The notes below the pieces were generated by a model, which saw only the letters and a program-made list of their open reading frames with translations, did no database searches and was not told the origin of the DNA. The translations under genes were made by a program, and so were the position numbers. A stretch of 63,418 bases of DNA, taken from the NCBI GenBank assembly GCA_009838625.1, contig VXRG01000036.1:1-63418 (forward strand), given 5' to 3'. The DNA is from Caldilineaceae bacterium SB0664_bin_27 (GTDB lineage Bacteria; Chloroflexota; Anaerolineae; Caldilineales; Caldilineaceae). Shown in pieces: positions 10,275 to 23,900 of the stretch. Within the stretch, counting starts at the first letter, position 1. Each line of letters opens with the position of its first letter.

Positions 10275-12050
10275 CTATCCGGCGCTTGAGAGTTCCGCGC
10301 TGTGTCTCTCCTCGGAAACCACTGGCGTGCTGTCTGCAACGTATTCACTGACCGATGGCTGCGCGTAGTCGATATCAGCGCCACGGGCTGGCAACCCGCT
10401 TTCGACGTTCGGATCGTAGTTGATGAGGAAATATTCGACGGCATCGGATATGGCCGTCCAACTGGCCTCGATAATGTTCGTGCTTGCCCCCACAGTGGTC
10501 CAATTGTGTACGCCGTCGGAACTGGTGATGAGCACGCGCACCGATGCCCCGGTGCCCTGGTCGCTGTTAATGATTCGCACTTTGTAGTCAAGAAGGTGCA
10601 TACGGTCCAAGTGAGGGAAGTGGCCCTGGATCGCCTTGCGCAGGGCCAGCATCAGTGCGTTGACCGGCCCGTTGCCTTCGGAAACCTCGTGGTAGATTTG
10701 GTCACCTACTTCAGCCTTTATTGTCGCTTCCGACGAGAGTCCGCGTCCGGCACGGTTCGCCACCGACACAGAGTAGTCGATCAGCGAAAAGCGTGGCCGG
10801 TATCCCTCCTGCGAGCGCCGCAGCATGAGGTCGACGCTGGCTTCGGCGCTCTCAAACTCGAATCCGACGTTTTCCAGCTCCTTAATCTGTTGGAGGACGG
10901 CTCTTTCCTTTTCCCGGGACAGACCTTCGACGCCGAACTCATCGGCCTTGATGGAGATGTTATCCTTGCCGCTGAGCTCGCTGACGAGGACGCGGGTCTG
11001 GTTACCCAGTCGCTCCGGCTCGACATGCTGGTAGCTGTCGACATTTTTGAGGACGGCATTGACGTGGGTCCCCCCTTTATGCGCGAAGGCGCTCAGGCCG
11101 ACAAAGGGCTGGTGCGTGTTGGGCCTCAGGTTGGCGAGTTCGTTGACATAGTGGCTGAGGTCGGTCAGGTGAGCCAGCCTCTCCTTCGAAACGAGATCGT
11201 AGCCCATTTTCAGCTGCATGTTGGCGATAATGCTGACAAGGTTGGCGTTGCCGCAGCGTTCGCCATAGCCGTTGATGGTGCCCTGCACGTGCGTGCAGCC
11301 GTTGCGCAGTGCTTCCAGTGAGTTGGCAACGCCGGTGTCGCTGTCGTTGTGGGCGTGAATGCCGAGAGTGACTGTGCCGGAACATGGCTGCGAGCTGCTT
11401 TTGCCGTTTACGCCTTCCACGATCGACGCCAAGTCGGAGGCCAGCTCCAGGCGAACCGTCCGTACGATTTCGCCGACCTCCCAGGCTAAGCTGCCGCCAT
11501 TGGTATCGCAGAGGACGACGCATGAAGCTCCCCCTGCAATGGCCTGCCTGAGCGTGTCAAGCGCGTATTGGGCATTCTCCTTATAGCCGTCGAAGAAGTG
11601 CTCGGCGTCGTAGACCACCTCGCGGCCGCGGCCGGTGAGATAGGCGATCGACTCGCGAATCATTCGCAGGTTCTCGTTCGGCGTCGTCTGCAATACATCG
11701 CGCACGTGCAGGTCCCAACTCTTGCCAAACAAGGAGACGACCGGGGTGTTGGCCTGTAGAAGCAGTTGAATCTGCGGATCGTCGGCGGGGTCGATGTCGC
11801 GCTTGCAGGTGGAGCCAAAGGCCGTCAGTCGGGCGTGTCTGAGCTTCAGTTCGCTTCCGGCTCGTTCAAAGAACTCCATGTCTTTCGGGTTGGAACCTGG
11901 CCAGCCGCCCTCAATGTAGTCGATGCCAAACTCGTCCAGGCGGGCGGCGATGCGCAACTTGTCGTCGCAGCTGAGCGAGACGCCTTCGGCCTGGGCGCCG
12001 TCGCGCAGAGTGGTGTCGAATAGTTGAATCTTCACGTCTCCAAACTCCAT
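10275..12050 (-). CDS. cimA: (R)-citramalate synthase
   Basis: A 591-residue DRE-TIM metallolyase condensing pyruvate and acetyl-CoA to citramalate, the threonine-independent entry to isoleucine. Seen: [17 protein letters not shown] near the N terminus, [12 protein letters not shown] (the GGWPG form separates CimA from LeuA), [35 protein letters not shown], and a C-terminal LeuA-type allosteric domain from about residue 400 that usually binds isoleucine. It lies between ppc and ilvD on one strand. No threonine deaminase is in the window, which fits a citramalate route. The ATG at 12050 has only a weak ribosome site; a GTG five codons downstream has GGAG very close, so the start is slightly uncertain. 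Confidence 0.93.
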   Translation of the reverse strand: MEFGDVKIQLFDTTLRDGAQAEGVSLSCDDKLRIAARLDEFGIDYIEGGWPGSNPKDMEFFERAGSELKLRHARLTAFGSTCKRDIDPADDPQIQLLLQANTPVVSLFGKSWDLHVRDVLQTTPNENLRMIRESIAYLTGRGREVVYDAEHFFDGYKENAQYALDTLRQAIAGGASCVVLCDTNGGSLAWEVGEIVRTVRLELASDLASIVEGVNGKSSSQPCSGTVTLGIHAHNDSDTGVANSLEALRNGCTHVQGTINGYGERCGNANLVSIIANMQLKMGYDLVSKERLAHLTDLSHYVNELANLRPNTHQPFVGLSAFAHKGGTHVNAVLKNVDSYQHVEPERLGNQTRVLVSELSGKDNISIKADEFGVEGLSREKERAVLQQIKELENVGFEFESAEASVDLMLRRSQEGYRPRFSLIDYSVSVANRAGRGLSSEATIKAEVGDQIYHEVSEGNGPVNALMLALRKAIQGHFPHLDRMHLLDYKVRIINSDQGTGASVRVLITSSDGVHNWTTVGASTNIIEASWTAISDAVEYFLINYDPNVESGLPARGADIDYAQPSVSEYVADSTPVVSEERHSAELSSAG

Positions 12051-12110
12051 ATCGGTCCAATCGCGTTCGTGTCGCCAGGAATGACGACGAATTGTCGGTG
12101 CTGCTTGCTG

Positions 12111-15032
12111 TCAGCCCGTCGCCTGTAGACCGGCCGCGATTCCATTGATAGACAGCAGAATCGCCTGTCGCAGACGGGGGTCCTCTTCGGTGGCGTCGCG
12201 GTCTGCCTGGGCGTCCTCTGACGCTGGCTCAACCGTAGTTCGTTGCTTGTTAAGCAACGCGACCTGAATGTAGTTGAGCGGGTCTACGTAGGGATTGCGC
12301 AGATTGATGCTGCGCTGGAGCCAGGGCTCGTTGTCCAGGAGGGCAGCCTGTCCCGTAATCCCCAGAATGATGCGTTCCGTGCGTTGGAACTCTTCAATGA
12401 ATTTGTTGAAAACCTCAGCACGAGTCGCGTCCGCGGCCAGCGACGCGTAGAGCGAGGCAATGGTCATGTCGGCACGGCGCATCGAGAGTTGCGCTCTGTC
12501 GATGACCGTGCGGAAGAAGGGCCAGTCCTGGTACATGTCCTGCAACATACTCAGGCGTCGAATCGAATCGTCGTGCAGTCCGGTGCCAAGGCCGTACCAG
12601 CCAGGCAGATTCACGCGACTCTGTGTCCAGGCGAAAACCCAGGGGATCGCACGCAGATCGGAGATGTCCGAGGTCTGGCGGCGCTTTGCCGGCCGCGAGC
12701 CGATGTTCATTTGTGCCAGCTGTTCAATCGGCGTCGCCTCGTGGAAGTAGTCAAGAAAGGCGGGACTCTCCACAAGTGTCCGGTACTTCCTTTCCGAGCG
12801 TTCGCTGGCCTCCTCCAGTATTCTCACCCAGCTCGTCTCGACGGCATGCGAAGCGTTCTGGCTGCCATCCTCATCCCCCAGGTCTTCATGATGGGATTCA
12901 CAGCTCGCTATCAGGACGGCGTTGACGAGCTGATCGAGATGACGCTTGGCAATGGCCCGGTTGCTGTAGCGGGCGCTGATCACTTCCCCCTGTTCTGTCA
13001 GCTTGATCCGGCCCTGCACCGACCCCGGAGGCTGCGCGAGAATGGCGCGATTGGCAGGACCGCCGCCGCGTCCGATCGAGCCGCCCCTTCCATGGAAGAG
13101 AGTCAGCTTGACGTCGTAGTCGCTGCAAGCAGCGGCCAGTCTTTCCTGCGCCTGATAGAGCGACCAGCTGGACCGCAAAAAGCCGCCGTCCTTGTTGGAG
13201 TCGCTGTAACCGATCATAATCTCCTGGCAGTTGTCCCGCTGCGCCAGGTGTTTGCGGTAGATCGGGGATTCGAAGAGAGCGCTCATGACTTCGGGCGCTC
13301 GAACCAGATCGTCAATCGTTTCGAAAAGGGGCGCAATGTCGATCTTGCCGAATAGGCCAGCGTCCTTGGCCAGTAGCAGGGCCTCCAGTACATGGCTGAC
13401 GGAGGTGGTCATGCTGATGATGTATGCGCCGATTGCCTGAGGCGCGATGCGCTCATGGGCCTGACGGATGAGCCGGAAAAGGGCGACCGTCTCATTGGTT
13501 TCGTTGCCGTACTGCAGGCGGGCGGTCAGGGGCCGCGGGCTTTCGATTTCTTCTACCAGCAGCCGCGTCCGTTCTTCTTCCGGCAACTGACGGTAGTCAA
13601 AATCTGGATCCTGCGGCCTGTAGTAGCGATGCAACAGTTCAGCGACGGCGTCCCGGTGGCGGTCCGAGTGCTGGCGAATATCCATGGACGCAAGATGGAA
13701 TCCGAAGATACGTGCCTGCTGGACAAGCCGAGCGAAGCGTCCCTCGGCCAGCCGGTTGCCTCTGTTCTGTCGAAGGCTTCGCTGGATCAGTTCCAGGTCG
13801 GCAATGAATTCACCGGCGTTGGGGTAGGCCCAGGGGTCCGGACGCTGTGCCTGCCAGGCTTCCCTGCTCTGTGCCAGTGTAGCGCCCAGCCTTCGATAGA
13901 TCAGGATCATTTTCTGGCGGTAGGGTTCCAGAGAAAAGCGGTCCAGGCGCGCTTTGTCGTTCGGCGGCGCGCGTTCCAGGTCCCCTGCCAAGCTGTCGAG
14001 AAACTCCTGAGAAAAGGCGCCCCGGGAGTTGGCCACGCTCAAATGGCCGTACATGCCGACGACAGTGCGGCGGTAGAGTTCCAGCGCCTGCTCCTTCTGC
14101 TGCCGCAGGGCGTTTTCCGTGACATCCTGAGTTACGAAAGGATTGCCGTCGCGGTCACCTCCGATCCAGGAGCCGTAACGCAGGAAGGTCGGCAGACCGT
14201 CAGAGAACCCTGCCGCGCCACTGCTGACGGCGCTGTCCGGGTATTCCTTTGCGAGCGCCCGCTCCAACTCGCTGTAGACGTCCGGCAACAGGTCAAACAG
14301 GGTAGTTTCAAAAAAATAGAGTCCCTCGCGGACCTCGTCCAAAACATCCGGCCTCCGGTCCCGATTTACGTCGCTCTGCCACAGCGAGACAACGATCTCG
14401 CGGATCTGATTCCAGTGGTCCCTTTTTTCGCTTGGCAGGAGCACGTGGGCGTCCAGTTCGTGCAACAGCCGGGTCAAGTCGAGCAGCTTCAGAAGGATGG
14501 TCCGGCGTTTGGCCTCGGTAGGGTGAGCAGTGAAGACGGGCTTGATCAGCATCTCATCGAGCAGACGCCTTAATTCAGAGGGGTGTGTTCCCCCCTTGCG
14601 CAGCCCCATGACGGCGGCCCCTATGGTTTCGGGCATGTGCCTGTCGTTTTCTTCCGCCTGTGCCGTGCGCTGTCGAATGACGCGAACACGCTGCTGCTCT
14701 TCGGCCAGGTTTACGAGTTGGAAGTAGGTAGTGAAGGCTTTCAGCACACCGAGCGTGCTGTCAAGGTCGTCGACCAGGTCCCCGGTCAGCCGCTCGATCT
14801 GCGGGCCGGCGTTCGAGTCCCCCTGACGCTGGGCTCGGGTGAGAGCCCGCAACTCTTCGACCAGATCCAGGATCGCCTGTCCTTCCTGCTCGACGATCGT
14901 TTCGCCGAGAAGGTTGCCAAGCTGGCGGACTGACCGTCGCAACTGGCGGTCTGCATCTGTAGGGGCCGAATCGCCGCCTTTCTCGAATTCGACTTCTGTA
15001 TTGACTTCGCTCTGGCTGGGCTTGGTAGCCAT
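12111..15032 (-). CDS. ppc: Phosphoenolpyruvate carboxylase
   Basis: A 973-residue enzyme making oxaloacetate from PEP and bicarbonate. Motifs: the catalytic His170 in VFTAHPTEAKRRTIL, GGDRDGNPFVT, GYSDSNKDGGFLRSSW, and FHGRGGSIGRGGGPANRAI. The C terminus keeps the RNPYVDPLNYIQVALL segment and closing NGIAAG, but has about 25 extra charged residues between them (TTVEPASEDAQ...). Residues 1-35 form an acidic extension absent from the E. coli enzyme. Its position between leuB and cimA suggests it replenishes oxaloacetate for aspartate- and 2-oxoglutarate-derived amino acids made from the same transcript. Confidence 0.95.
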   Translation of the reverse strand: MATKPSQSEVNTEVEFEKGGDSAPTDADRQLRRSVRQLGNLLGETIVEQEGQAILDLVEELRALTRAQRQGDSNAGPQIERLTGDLVDDLDSTLGVLKAFTTYFQLVNLAEEQQRVRVIRQRTAQAEENDRHMPETIGAAVMGLRKGGTHPSELRRLLDEMLIKPVFTAHPTEAKRRTILLKLLDLTRLLHELDAHVLLPSEKRDHWNQIREIVVSLWQSDVNRDRRPDVLDEVREGLYFFETTLFDLLPDVYSELERALAKEYPDSAVSSGAAGFSDGLPTFLRYGSWIGGDRDGNPFVTQDVTENALRQQKEQALELYRRTVVGMYGHLSVANSRGAFSQEFLDSLAGDLERAPPNDKARLDRFSLEPYRQKMILIYRRLGATLAQSREAWQAQRPDPWAYPNAGEFIADLELIQRSLRQNRGNRLAEGRFARLVQQARIFGFHLASMDIRQHSDRHRDAVAELLHRYYRPQDPDFDYRQLPEEERTRLLVEEIESPRPLTARLQYGNETNETVALFRLIRQAHERIAPQAIGAYIISMTTSVSHVLEALLLAKDAGLFGKIDIAPLFETIDDLVRAPEVMSALFESPIYRKHLAQRDNCQEIMIGYSDSNKDGGFLRSSWSLYQAQERLAAACSDYDVKLTLFHGRGGSIGRGGGPANRAILAQPPGSVQGRIKLTEQGEVISARYSNRAIAKRHLDQLVNAVLIASCESHHEDLGDEDGSQNASHAVETSWVRILEEASERSERKYRTLVESPAFLDYFHEATPIEQLAQMNIGSRPAKRRQTSDISDLRAIPWVFAWTQSRVNLPGWYGLGTGLHDDSIRRLSMLQDMYQDWPFFRTVIDRAQLSMRRADMTIASLYASLAADATRAEVFNKFIEEFQRTERIILGITGQAALLDNEPWLQRSINLRNPYVDPLNYIQVALLNKQRTTVEPASEDAQADRDATEEDPRLRQAILLSINGIAAGLQATG

Positions 15033-15159
15033 ACAAGAATATCTACAGTTTTACCTTCAACACTGCCCGTTGTAGGCACGCCTATAATTGACGTCTCTAA
15101 GTGTAGTGGGAGGGGCACGGGTGAGATGTCGTCACCACGTTATCTTATCGATCCCTCTG

Positions 15160-16248
<1,089 letters not shown>

Positions 16249-16456
16249 TCGTCTCTTTTCCTTCTTCGGTACCGTCCCGGACTCAAGCTGGTCTACGCTC
16301 TGAAGTCAGGGAGATGATGTTGCTTGCTTAGCGCAAGAAATATTATGTATACAACCTTGCTCGGGGGGACCTACTCCTGACTCTACCTCCCAAACCTGAC
16401 CTGCTAGACCACGTGAAGACCAGTTGGTCCGCAATTCGCTAACAGGGATCCCAATG

Positions 16457-17329
16457 CTATTCCTGGTAGTCGAAGTTCTCCTCTTGCATCAGGGGGCGTC
16501 TACCGCCAAGGACCGCCAATTCGAAAACCTTGAAATAACAGTCAACATCATCGAAGCCGATCTCTCGCAGCCAGTCGCATTGCGTCTCCACCGGGGCCAA
16601 AATGTTAGCCTTTTTGTCTTCCCTGCCGTGATATGCGGCCGCCACCTGGTCGCGTGTATGGCCGTCGCCTTCCGTCAGCTGGCTCGCCCACATTGTGTCG
16701 ATGAAATAGTCGTCATAAATCGCCTCGATTCGGGGCGTCGCCGAGGAGACGTGCTCAATGTTTACGAAGACGCCGCCGGGCACCAACAGGTCAAAAATGT
16801 CAATATAGATTTGGTGCTTGACTGAATCGGGTTGGTGGTGAATCGAAAAGCCGGAAACAACCGCGTCAAACGGCGCATGGGCGGAGATAATATCGAACCA
16901 CGAGGGGTCCGTGTAGTCTGCTGACGAGACATGCAGCGACTTGCTATACGCCTCCAGGTTGTTCAGAGCGGCCTGGAGCATGGACGTTGAGAAATCGACC
17001 AGTGTCCCCTTGGCGCGAGGGTACTTCTCCAGGATCGTTGCCGCAAGGATTCCGTCGCCGCAACCCAAGTCCAGGAAATTGTGTACAAGGCGCTCGCCCT
17101 GGGCCTGGTCCTCTTCCGGCCCGGCGATAACACGCATCATAACGTCTAACTGGATCTGTGCCAGGGGAATGCCCTTGCGAACTCTGCGAAGGTAACTGTC
17201 AACAAGCGAGGGGTCTTTCCACACTACACTCTTATCGTCCGCCGGAGGCGCGCCCGCTGTCATCCGCTTCATCCCTTTCCCGTGTGCCAGCGCCTGATCT
17301 GTCGCTGCCTGTTCACTTACTCTCAGCAT
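16457..17329 (-). CDS. Class I SAM-dependent methyltransferase inserted in the leu operon
   Basis: About 290 residues with methyltransferase motif I FLDLGCGDGILAATIL, an acidic motif II in GTLVDFSTSML, and a post-motif VSGFSIHHQPDSVKHQIYIDIFDLLVPGGVFVNIEH of the ubiquinone/small-molecule type (I quote parts only as landmarks: SGFSIHH and LLVPGGVF). It lies 23 bases after leuD and before leuB. No ribosome site supports the ATG at 17329; an ATG at 17272 following GGGAAAGGG is an alternative. Function and substrate are unknown; insertion in an otherwise continuous leucine cluster is unusual. Confidence 0.75.
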   Translation of the reverse strand: MLRVSEQAATDQALAHGKGMKRMTAGAPPADDKSVVWKDPSLVDSYLRRVRKGIPLAQIQLDVMMRVIAGPEEDQAQGERLVHNFLDLGCGDGILAATILEKYPRAKGTLVDFSTSMLQAALNNLEAYSKSLHVSSADYTDPSWFDIISAHAPFDAVVSGFSIHHQPDSVKHQIYIDIFDLLVPGGVFVNIEHVSSATPRIEAIYDDYFIDTMWASQLTEGDGHTRDQVAAAYHGREDKKANILAPVETQCDWLREIGFDDVDCYFKVFELAVLGGRRPLMQEENFDYQE

Positions 17330-17352
17330 GGGCAACGTGAGAACAAGAACTG

Positions 17353-17969
17353 TCAGAGTGACGCCGCGGCCTCAAAGGCGCTGATCTCCTCCTCCTTGTC
17401 CAGCAGATAGCCGAGGTCATCCAGGCCGCGCAGGAGGCACTGTTTGCGAAAAGGATCGATGTCAAATGACCAGGGACCTTCCGAACCTCCCGTTGTACTG
17501 CTGTCAAAGTCCGGCAGCGTCACGGTCTGGCTTGGCAGGTCGAGGCATATGCTGGTATGCGGTACTTCCTCGACCAGATCGAGCAGCCGGCCGACAGTCT
17601 CTTCGGGCAACCTGATCGGCAGGAGTCCGTTTTTCAGGCTGTTGTTGTAGAAGATATCGGCGAACGCAGGCGAGATTACGGCCCGGAAACCGTACTGGGT
17701 GAGCGCCCATACCGCATGTTCACGGCTGGATCCGATACCGAAATTGCGGCCGGCCACCAGAATCTCGGAGCCCCTGTATTGGGGCTGGTTGAGTACGAAG
17801 TCGGGATTCGGACTGCCATCGCGCGCGTACCGCCACCACGAAAACAGCCCGTCGCCCATGCCCTCCTGGGTGACGGCGGTAAGGTACCGGGCGGGTATGA
17901 TCTGGTCCGTGTCGACGTTTTCGGTGCGCAGCGGCAGTGCGGTTGATGTCAGGGTGGTGAAGGGTTGCA

Positions 17970-17970
<1 letters not shown>
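17353..17970 (-). CDS. leuD: 3-isopropylmalate dehydratase small subunit
   Basis: A 205-residue swivelling-domain subunit that pairs with LeuC to isomerise 2- to 3-isopropylmalate. Seen: NVDTDQIIPARYL near 18-30, GRNFGIGSSREHAVWAL, ISPAFADIFYNNSLKNGLLPI and a normal C terminus. The ATG shares its A with the leuC stop codon (TGATG), a classic translational coupling that keeps the two subunits in balance. It is clearly distinct from the shorter LysU homologue near 48 kb, which lacks the N-terminal extension. Confidence 0.95.
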
Positions 17971-19373
<1,403 letters not shown>

Positions 19374-19421
19374 TCTATCTTTCCTAGCCTCTGTTTTCTT
19401 ACAGTTTTGGGGTCGGCCTGC

Positions 19422-20921
19422 TTACGGAAGGCTCGTCTCGCCCATCAGGAAGCGGTCGCACTCTCGCGCCGCGCCGCGGCCCTCATTGATCGCCCATACG
19501 ACCAGGCTCTGCCCGCGACGCATGTCGCCGGCGGCGAAAACACCGGGCACGTTGGTGGCGAAGTTTCCGTACTCGGCCTGGGCATTGGAGCGGGCATCTC
19601 TCTCGACGCCCAGCTGGTCCAGCACCGGGTTCTCCGGCCCCCGAAAGCCCATCGCCAGAAACACCAACTGGGCCGGCCAAACTTTCTCTGTGCCAGGCAC
19701 CTCGCGCAACTGGGGTCGTTGGCCGTTCACGCTCGGTAGCCACTCGATCATGACCGTATGCAACTCCTTCAATCGGCCACTTTCGTCTCCAACAAATCTC
19801 TTTGTACTGATCAGGAAAGTGCGGGGGTCATCGCCAAATCGCGCCGCCGCCTCGGCGTGACCGTAGTCGACCCGAAAGATGTTCGGCCATTCAGGCCATG
19901 GATTGCCTGCGGCCCGTTCCGGCGGCGGCTTGGGCATGATTTCGAACATGTTGACGCTGTTGCATCCGTGCCGCATCGCTGTCCCCAGACAGTCGTTGCC
20001 GGTGTCACCGCCTCCAATTACGATAACGTCTTTGCCCTCGGCAGAAATGAAGGGATAATCGAAACCCTCACCGGGAACTTCGCCATACTTGCCATCCAGG
20101 AGATGCTTGGTATTTCCGTGCAGGAACTCCATCGCAAAGTGGACGCCTTCCAACTCTCTGCCTTCAATGGGCAGGTTATTGGGATTGGTCGCGCCCCCGC
20201 AGAGCACAATTGCATCGTTTTCTTCAAGCAGACTGTCTGCAGGTATGTCTTTTCCGATTTCGCAGTTTCTAATGAAGGCTACCCCTTCGGCCCGCATCAG
20301 ATCGACGCGTTGCTCAACGCGTTCCTTCTCCAGCTTCATGTTGGGGATGCCGTACATCAGCAGCCCGCCGATGCGATCGGCGCGTTCGTAGACGGTAACG
20401 GTGTGTCCCGCGGCGTTAAGCTGGTCGGCGCAGGCCAGACCGGCCGGCCCCGATCCGACGACCGCGACTTTCTTGCCGGTGCGTACTGCGGGCGGCTGGG
20501 CTACGACCCAGCCCTCTTCAAACCCCCTGTCGATGATCGCGCACTCGATGCTCTTGATCGTTACCGGCGGATCAATTATGCCCAGAGTGCAGGAGCCTTC
20601 GCACGGCGCCGGGCAAACGCGGCCTGTGAACTCAGGGAAATTATTTGTGGCGTGCAGCCTGTCCAGCGCTTCGCGCCAGCGATTCTGATAGACCAGGTCG
20701 TTCCACTCGGGGATCAGATTGTTGATGGGGCAGCCGCCCTCCGGCATCGTACCGGTATGGCAGAAGGGAATGCCGCAGTCCATACACCTGGCGCCCTGCT
20801 CCTGGAGGTCCTCTGTCGTCAAGTGGAGATGAAATTCGTCCCAATCTTGAATTCGTTCAAGAGGCGCACGTTCAGGGAAGGGCTGCCGTTCGAATTCAAG
20901 AAAGCCGGTTGGTTTACCCAT
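19422..20921 (-). CDS. gltD: Glutamate synthase [NADPH] small subunit
   Basis: A 499-residue beta subunit that feeds NADPH electrons to GltB. The N-terminal iron-sulfur region shows [20 protein letters not shown] and [13 protein letters not shown]. Two nucleotide-binding folds follow: [21 protein letters not shown] near 152-172 for FAD and [21 protein letters not shown] for NADPH. It ends with the family motif [28 protein letters not shown] lies seven bases before the ATG. It is placed 77 bases after gltB as the second gene of the operon, and leuC follows at once. Confidence 0.95.
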   Translation of the reverse strand: MGKPTGFLEFERQPFPERAPLERIQDWDEFHLHLTTEDLQEQGARCMDCGIPFCHTGTMPEGGCPINNLIPEWNDLVYQNRWREALDRLHATNNFPEFTGRVCPAPCEGSCTLGIIDPPVTIKSIECAIIDRGFEEGWVVAQPPAVRTGKKVAVVGSGPAGLACADQLNAAGHTVTVYERADRIGGLLMYGIPNMKLEKERVEQRVDLMRAEGVAFIRNCEIGKDIPADSLLEENDAIVLCGGATNPNNLPIEGRELEGVHFAMEFLHGNTKHLLDGKYGEVPGEGFDYPFISAEGKDVIVIGGGDTGNDCLGTAMRHGCNSVNMFEIMPKPPPERAAGNPWPEWPNIFRVDYGHAEAAARFGDDPRTFLISTKRFVGDESGRLKELHTVMIEWLPSVNGQRPQLREVPGTEKVWPAQLVFLAMGFRGPENPVLDQLGVERDARSNAQAEYGNFATNVPGVFAAGDMRRGQSLVVWAINEGRGAARECDRFLMGETSLP

Positions 20922-20998
20922 TCGAAATCTCCTGACTGCGTATTGCGTGGAAAGGGTTAACGCGCAATACCTGGTCGATGTACTTTGTTTCGCAGTTC

Positions 20999-23900
20999 TC
21001 AGTTACCGCTTACTCGTGCGGCCAGGTCCTGGCTGTTGCGTTCGAATGCAGCCATCAATGCCTCCGCGCCCTTGAGGCCTGCTGCTTCTACTTCGGCAAG
21101 ACATTGCAGCATCCGTTTGTAGTCTCTGGGCAACACCTTGACAAACTTGGGCAGGTAGGTCTCCCAATCCGAAAGGACACGTCCGGCAACTTCCGAATTC
21201 GTGTAGGCGTAGTGGCGCTGGATCATCTCCCGTACTTCAGCGATCTCTTCCGGGTCTTCGAGAGGCCCGATTTCGACCATTTCCAGGTTTACACGTTCGT
21301 CGAAATGGACGCCGTCCACAGGTTTCTCGTCCAGGACATAGGCGATCCCGCCGGACATGCCTGCGGCAAAGTTTCGTCCCGTGCGTCCCAGTACGACCAC
21401 ACGGCCACCGGTCATGTATTCGCAACCGTGGTCGCCTACACCCTCGATGACTGCGTGCATGCCGGAGTTTCGGACACAGAAACGTTCGCCCGCCATGCCG
21501 CGAACGTATGCTTCCCCGCTGGTCGCCCCGTAGAAAGCGACATTGCCAATGATGATGTTGTCCTCCGCCTTGAAAGTTGATCCGTAAGGCGGGTAGGCGA
21601 TGATCTTGCCGCCGGAGAGCCCTTTACCGAAGTAGTCGTTGCCGTCGCCCTCAAGTTCAAGCGTCATGCCATTGGGAATGAAGGCGCCGAAACTCTGGCC
21701 GGCAGCGCCGCTGAAATGCAGTTGAATGGTGTCTTCAGGCAGACCGGCCGGTCCGAAACGGCGGGTAATCTCACTGCCGGTGATGGTGCCGACAACCCGG
21801 TTCGTGTTTTGAATGGGCAGAGACTCCTTGACCCGCCTCAGCGAAGCCCCGGATCCACCGCCACTCTTGGCCTCGTGTGCCAGTTTCACATCTTCCACGC
21901 TGTTTTCGAGCGCAGGCATGCAGAGTTCAAGCAGGGTCGTATTGTCAAGCGCCTTGTCGAGGCCATGATCCTGGTCTATCTGGCAGTAGCGGCCCCAGTC
22001 TTCAGGCACGTCCGGTCGATGCAGGATCGCTGTGAGGTCAATGCCCTGCGCCTTCCAGTGTCCGATGGATTGGGGCGCTTGCAGACGGTCAGTGCGCCCT
22101 ATCATTTCGTTCACGGTACGGAAACCCAGTTTTGCCATGTACTCCCGCAACTCCTGGGCGATGAAGTACATGAAGTTGACGACGTGCTGCGGATCGCCGG
22201 TGTACATCTTTCGCAGTTCGGGGTTCTGCGTGGCTACGCCAACTGGGCAAGTGTCCAGGTGGCAGACACGCATCATGATGCAACCCAAAGCAACCAGAGG
22301 GCTCGTGGCGAACCCGTACTCCTCGGCGCCCAACAGCGCCGCAATCGCGAGGTCGCGGCCGGTCTTCAGCTGGCCGTCGGTCTCAACCACCACCCGGCTG
22401 CGCAGATTGTTTATGAGGAGCGTCTGGTGCGTTTCAGCTACACCCAACTCCCAGGGCAGGCCGGCATGCTTGATGCTGGTCTGCGGCGACGCACCGGTTC
22501 CACCGTCATGGCCGCTGATCAGGATGACGTCGGCGTGCCCCTTGGCGACGCCGGCGGCGACGGTACCCACGCCAACTTCCGACACCAACTTGACATTAAT
22601 CCGGGCGTGATGGTTGGAGTTCTTGAGGTCGTGGATCAGCTCGGCCAGGTCCTCAATCGAATAGATGTCATGGTGTGGCGGAGGCGAGATCAGCCCGACG
22701 CCGGGCGTTGAGTGCCGTACTTCTGCGATCCAGGGATAGACCTTCTTGCCGGGCAGCTGGCCTCCTTCGCCGGGCTTGGCTCCTTGCGCCATCTTGATCT
22801 GCAGCTCCCTTGCATTGACAAGATAGTTGCTGGTGACGCCGAAACGGGCAGAGGCCACCTGCTTGATGGCGCTGTTTTTCGAATCGCCGTTCGGTTCAAG
22901 GATGTAACGGGCCGGATCTTCACCACCTTCGCCCGTGTTGCTCCGCCCGCCGATGCGGTTCATCGCGATCGCCAGGGTCTCATGCGCCTCTTTGCTGATC
23001 GAACCGTAGGACATGGCGCCGGTCTTGAAACGCTTGCAGATCGCCTCTACCGGTTCCACTTCCTCGATTGGTATGCTCCGGGACCCCTCAAAGTCGAACT
23101 CCAGGAGGCCCCGCAAATTGCACCACTCCTTATTCATCTGGTCGATGTCCTTCGTGTAGGCCTTGAAGGATTCGTAGTCGTTGGTGCGGGTCGCCTTTTG
23201 CAGCAGGTGTACGGTGCGGGGGTTGAAAAGGTGCAGCTCCCCATCTTTGCGCCACTGGTAGTCACCGCCGGGCGACAGCAGCTGGCCGCCATGGCCATTG
23301 CCGTTTGCGGCAGACGCCTCCGGCATTATCTCGACCAGCCCATGGCCGTTGGACTCGGACTGCGCGTAGAGTCGAACCGGATAGGCCCGGTCGTGTCGAA
23401 CCTTGATTTCGCTGAAAATCTCCTTAAGACCGATGCCCTCCACGCGGCTGGATGTCCAGGTAAAGTACTTGTCCACCAATCTTTGGCTCAGGCCAAGCGC
23501 TTCGAAAATCTGGGCTCCGCAATAGCTCTGTATTGTCGAAATGCCCATCTTTGACAGCACTTTGACAACACCCTTCATGGCGGCCTTCAGATAGTTGTAG
23601 GTCGCAGTTTCGTGGTCTATATTGACGAGGAGCCGGTCCTGAATCATCTGGTCCAGAGTCTCCAGCGCCAGGTAGGGATTGACGGCGGTCGCGCCGAAGC
23701 CGATCAGAAGCGCGAGGTGATGGACTTCACGCGGTTCGCCCGATTCGACGATTAGCGCGGTTTGCGTTCGCGTCTCGTGGCGGATGAGATGGTGATGCAG
23801 CCCGGAAGTCGCCAACAGGGCAGGGATGGGCGCGACGCCGGGGCCGACACCCCGGTCGGAAAGAATGAGGATGTTGAACCCTGCCTCGATGGCGTCGGTT

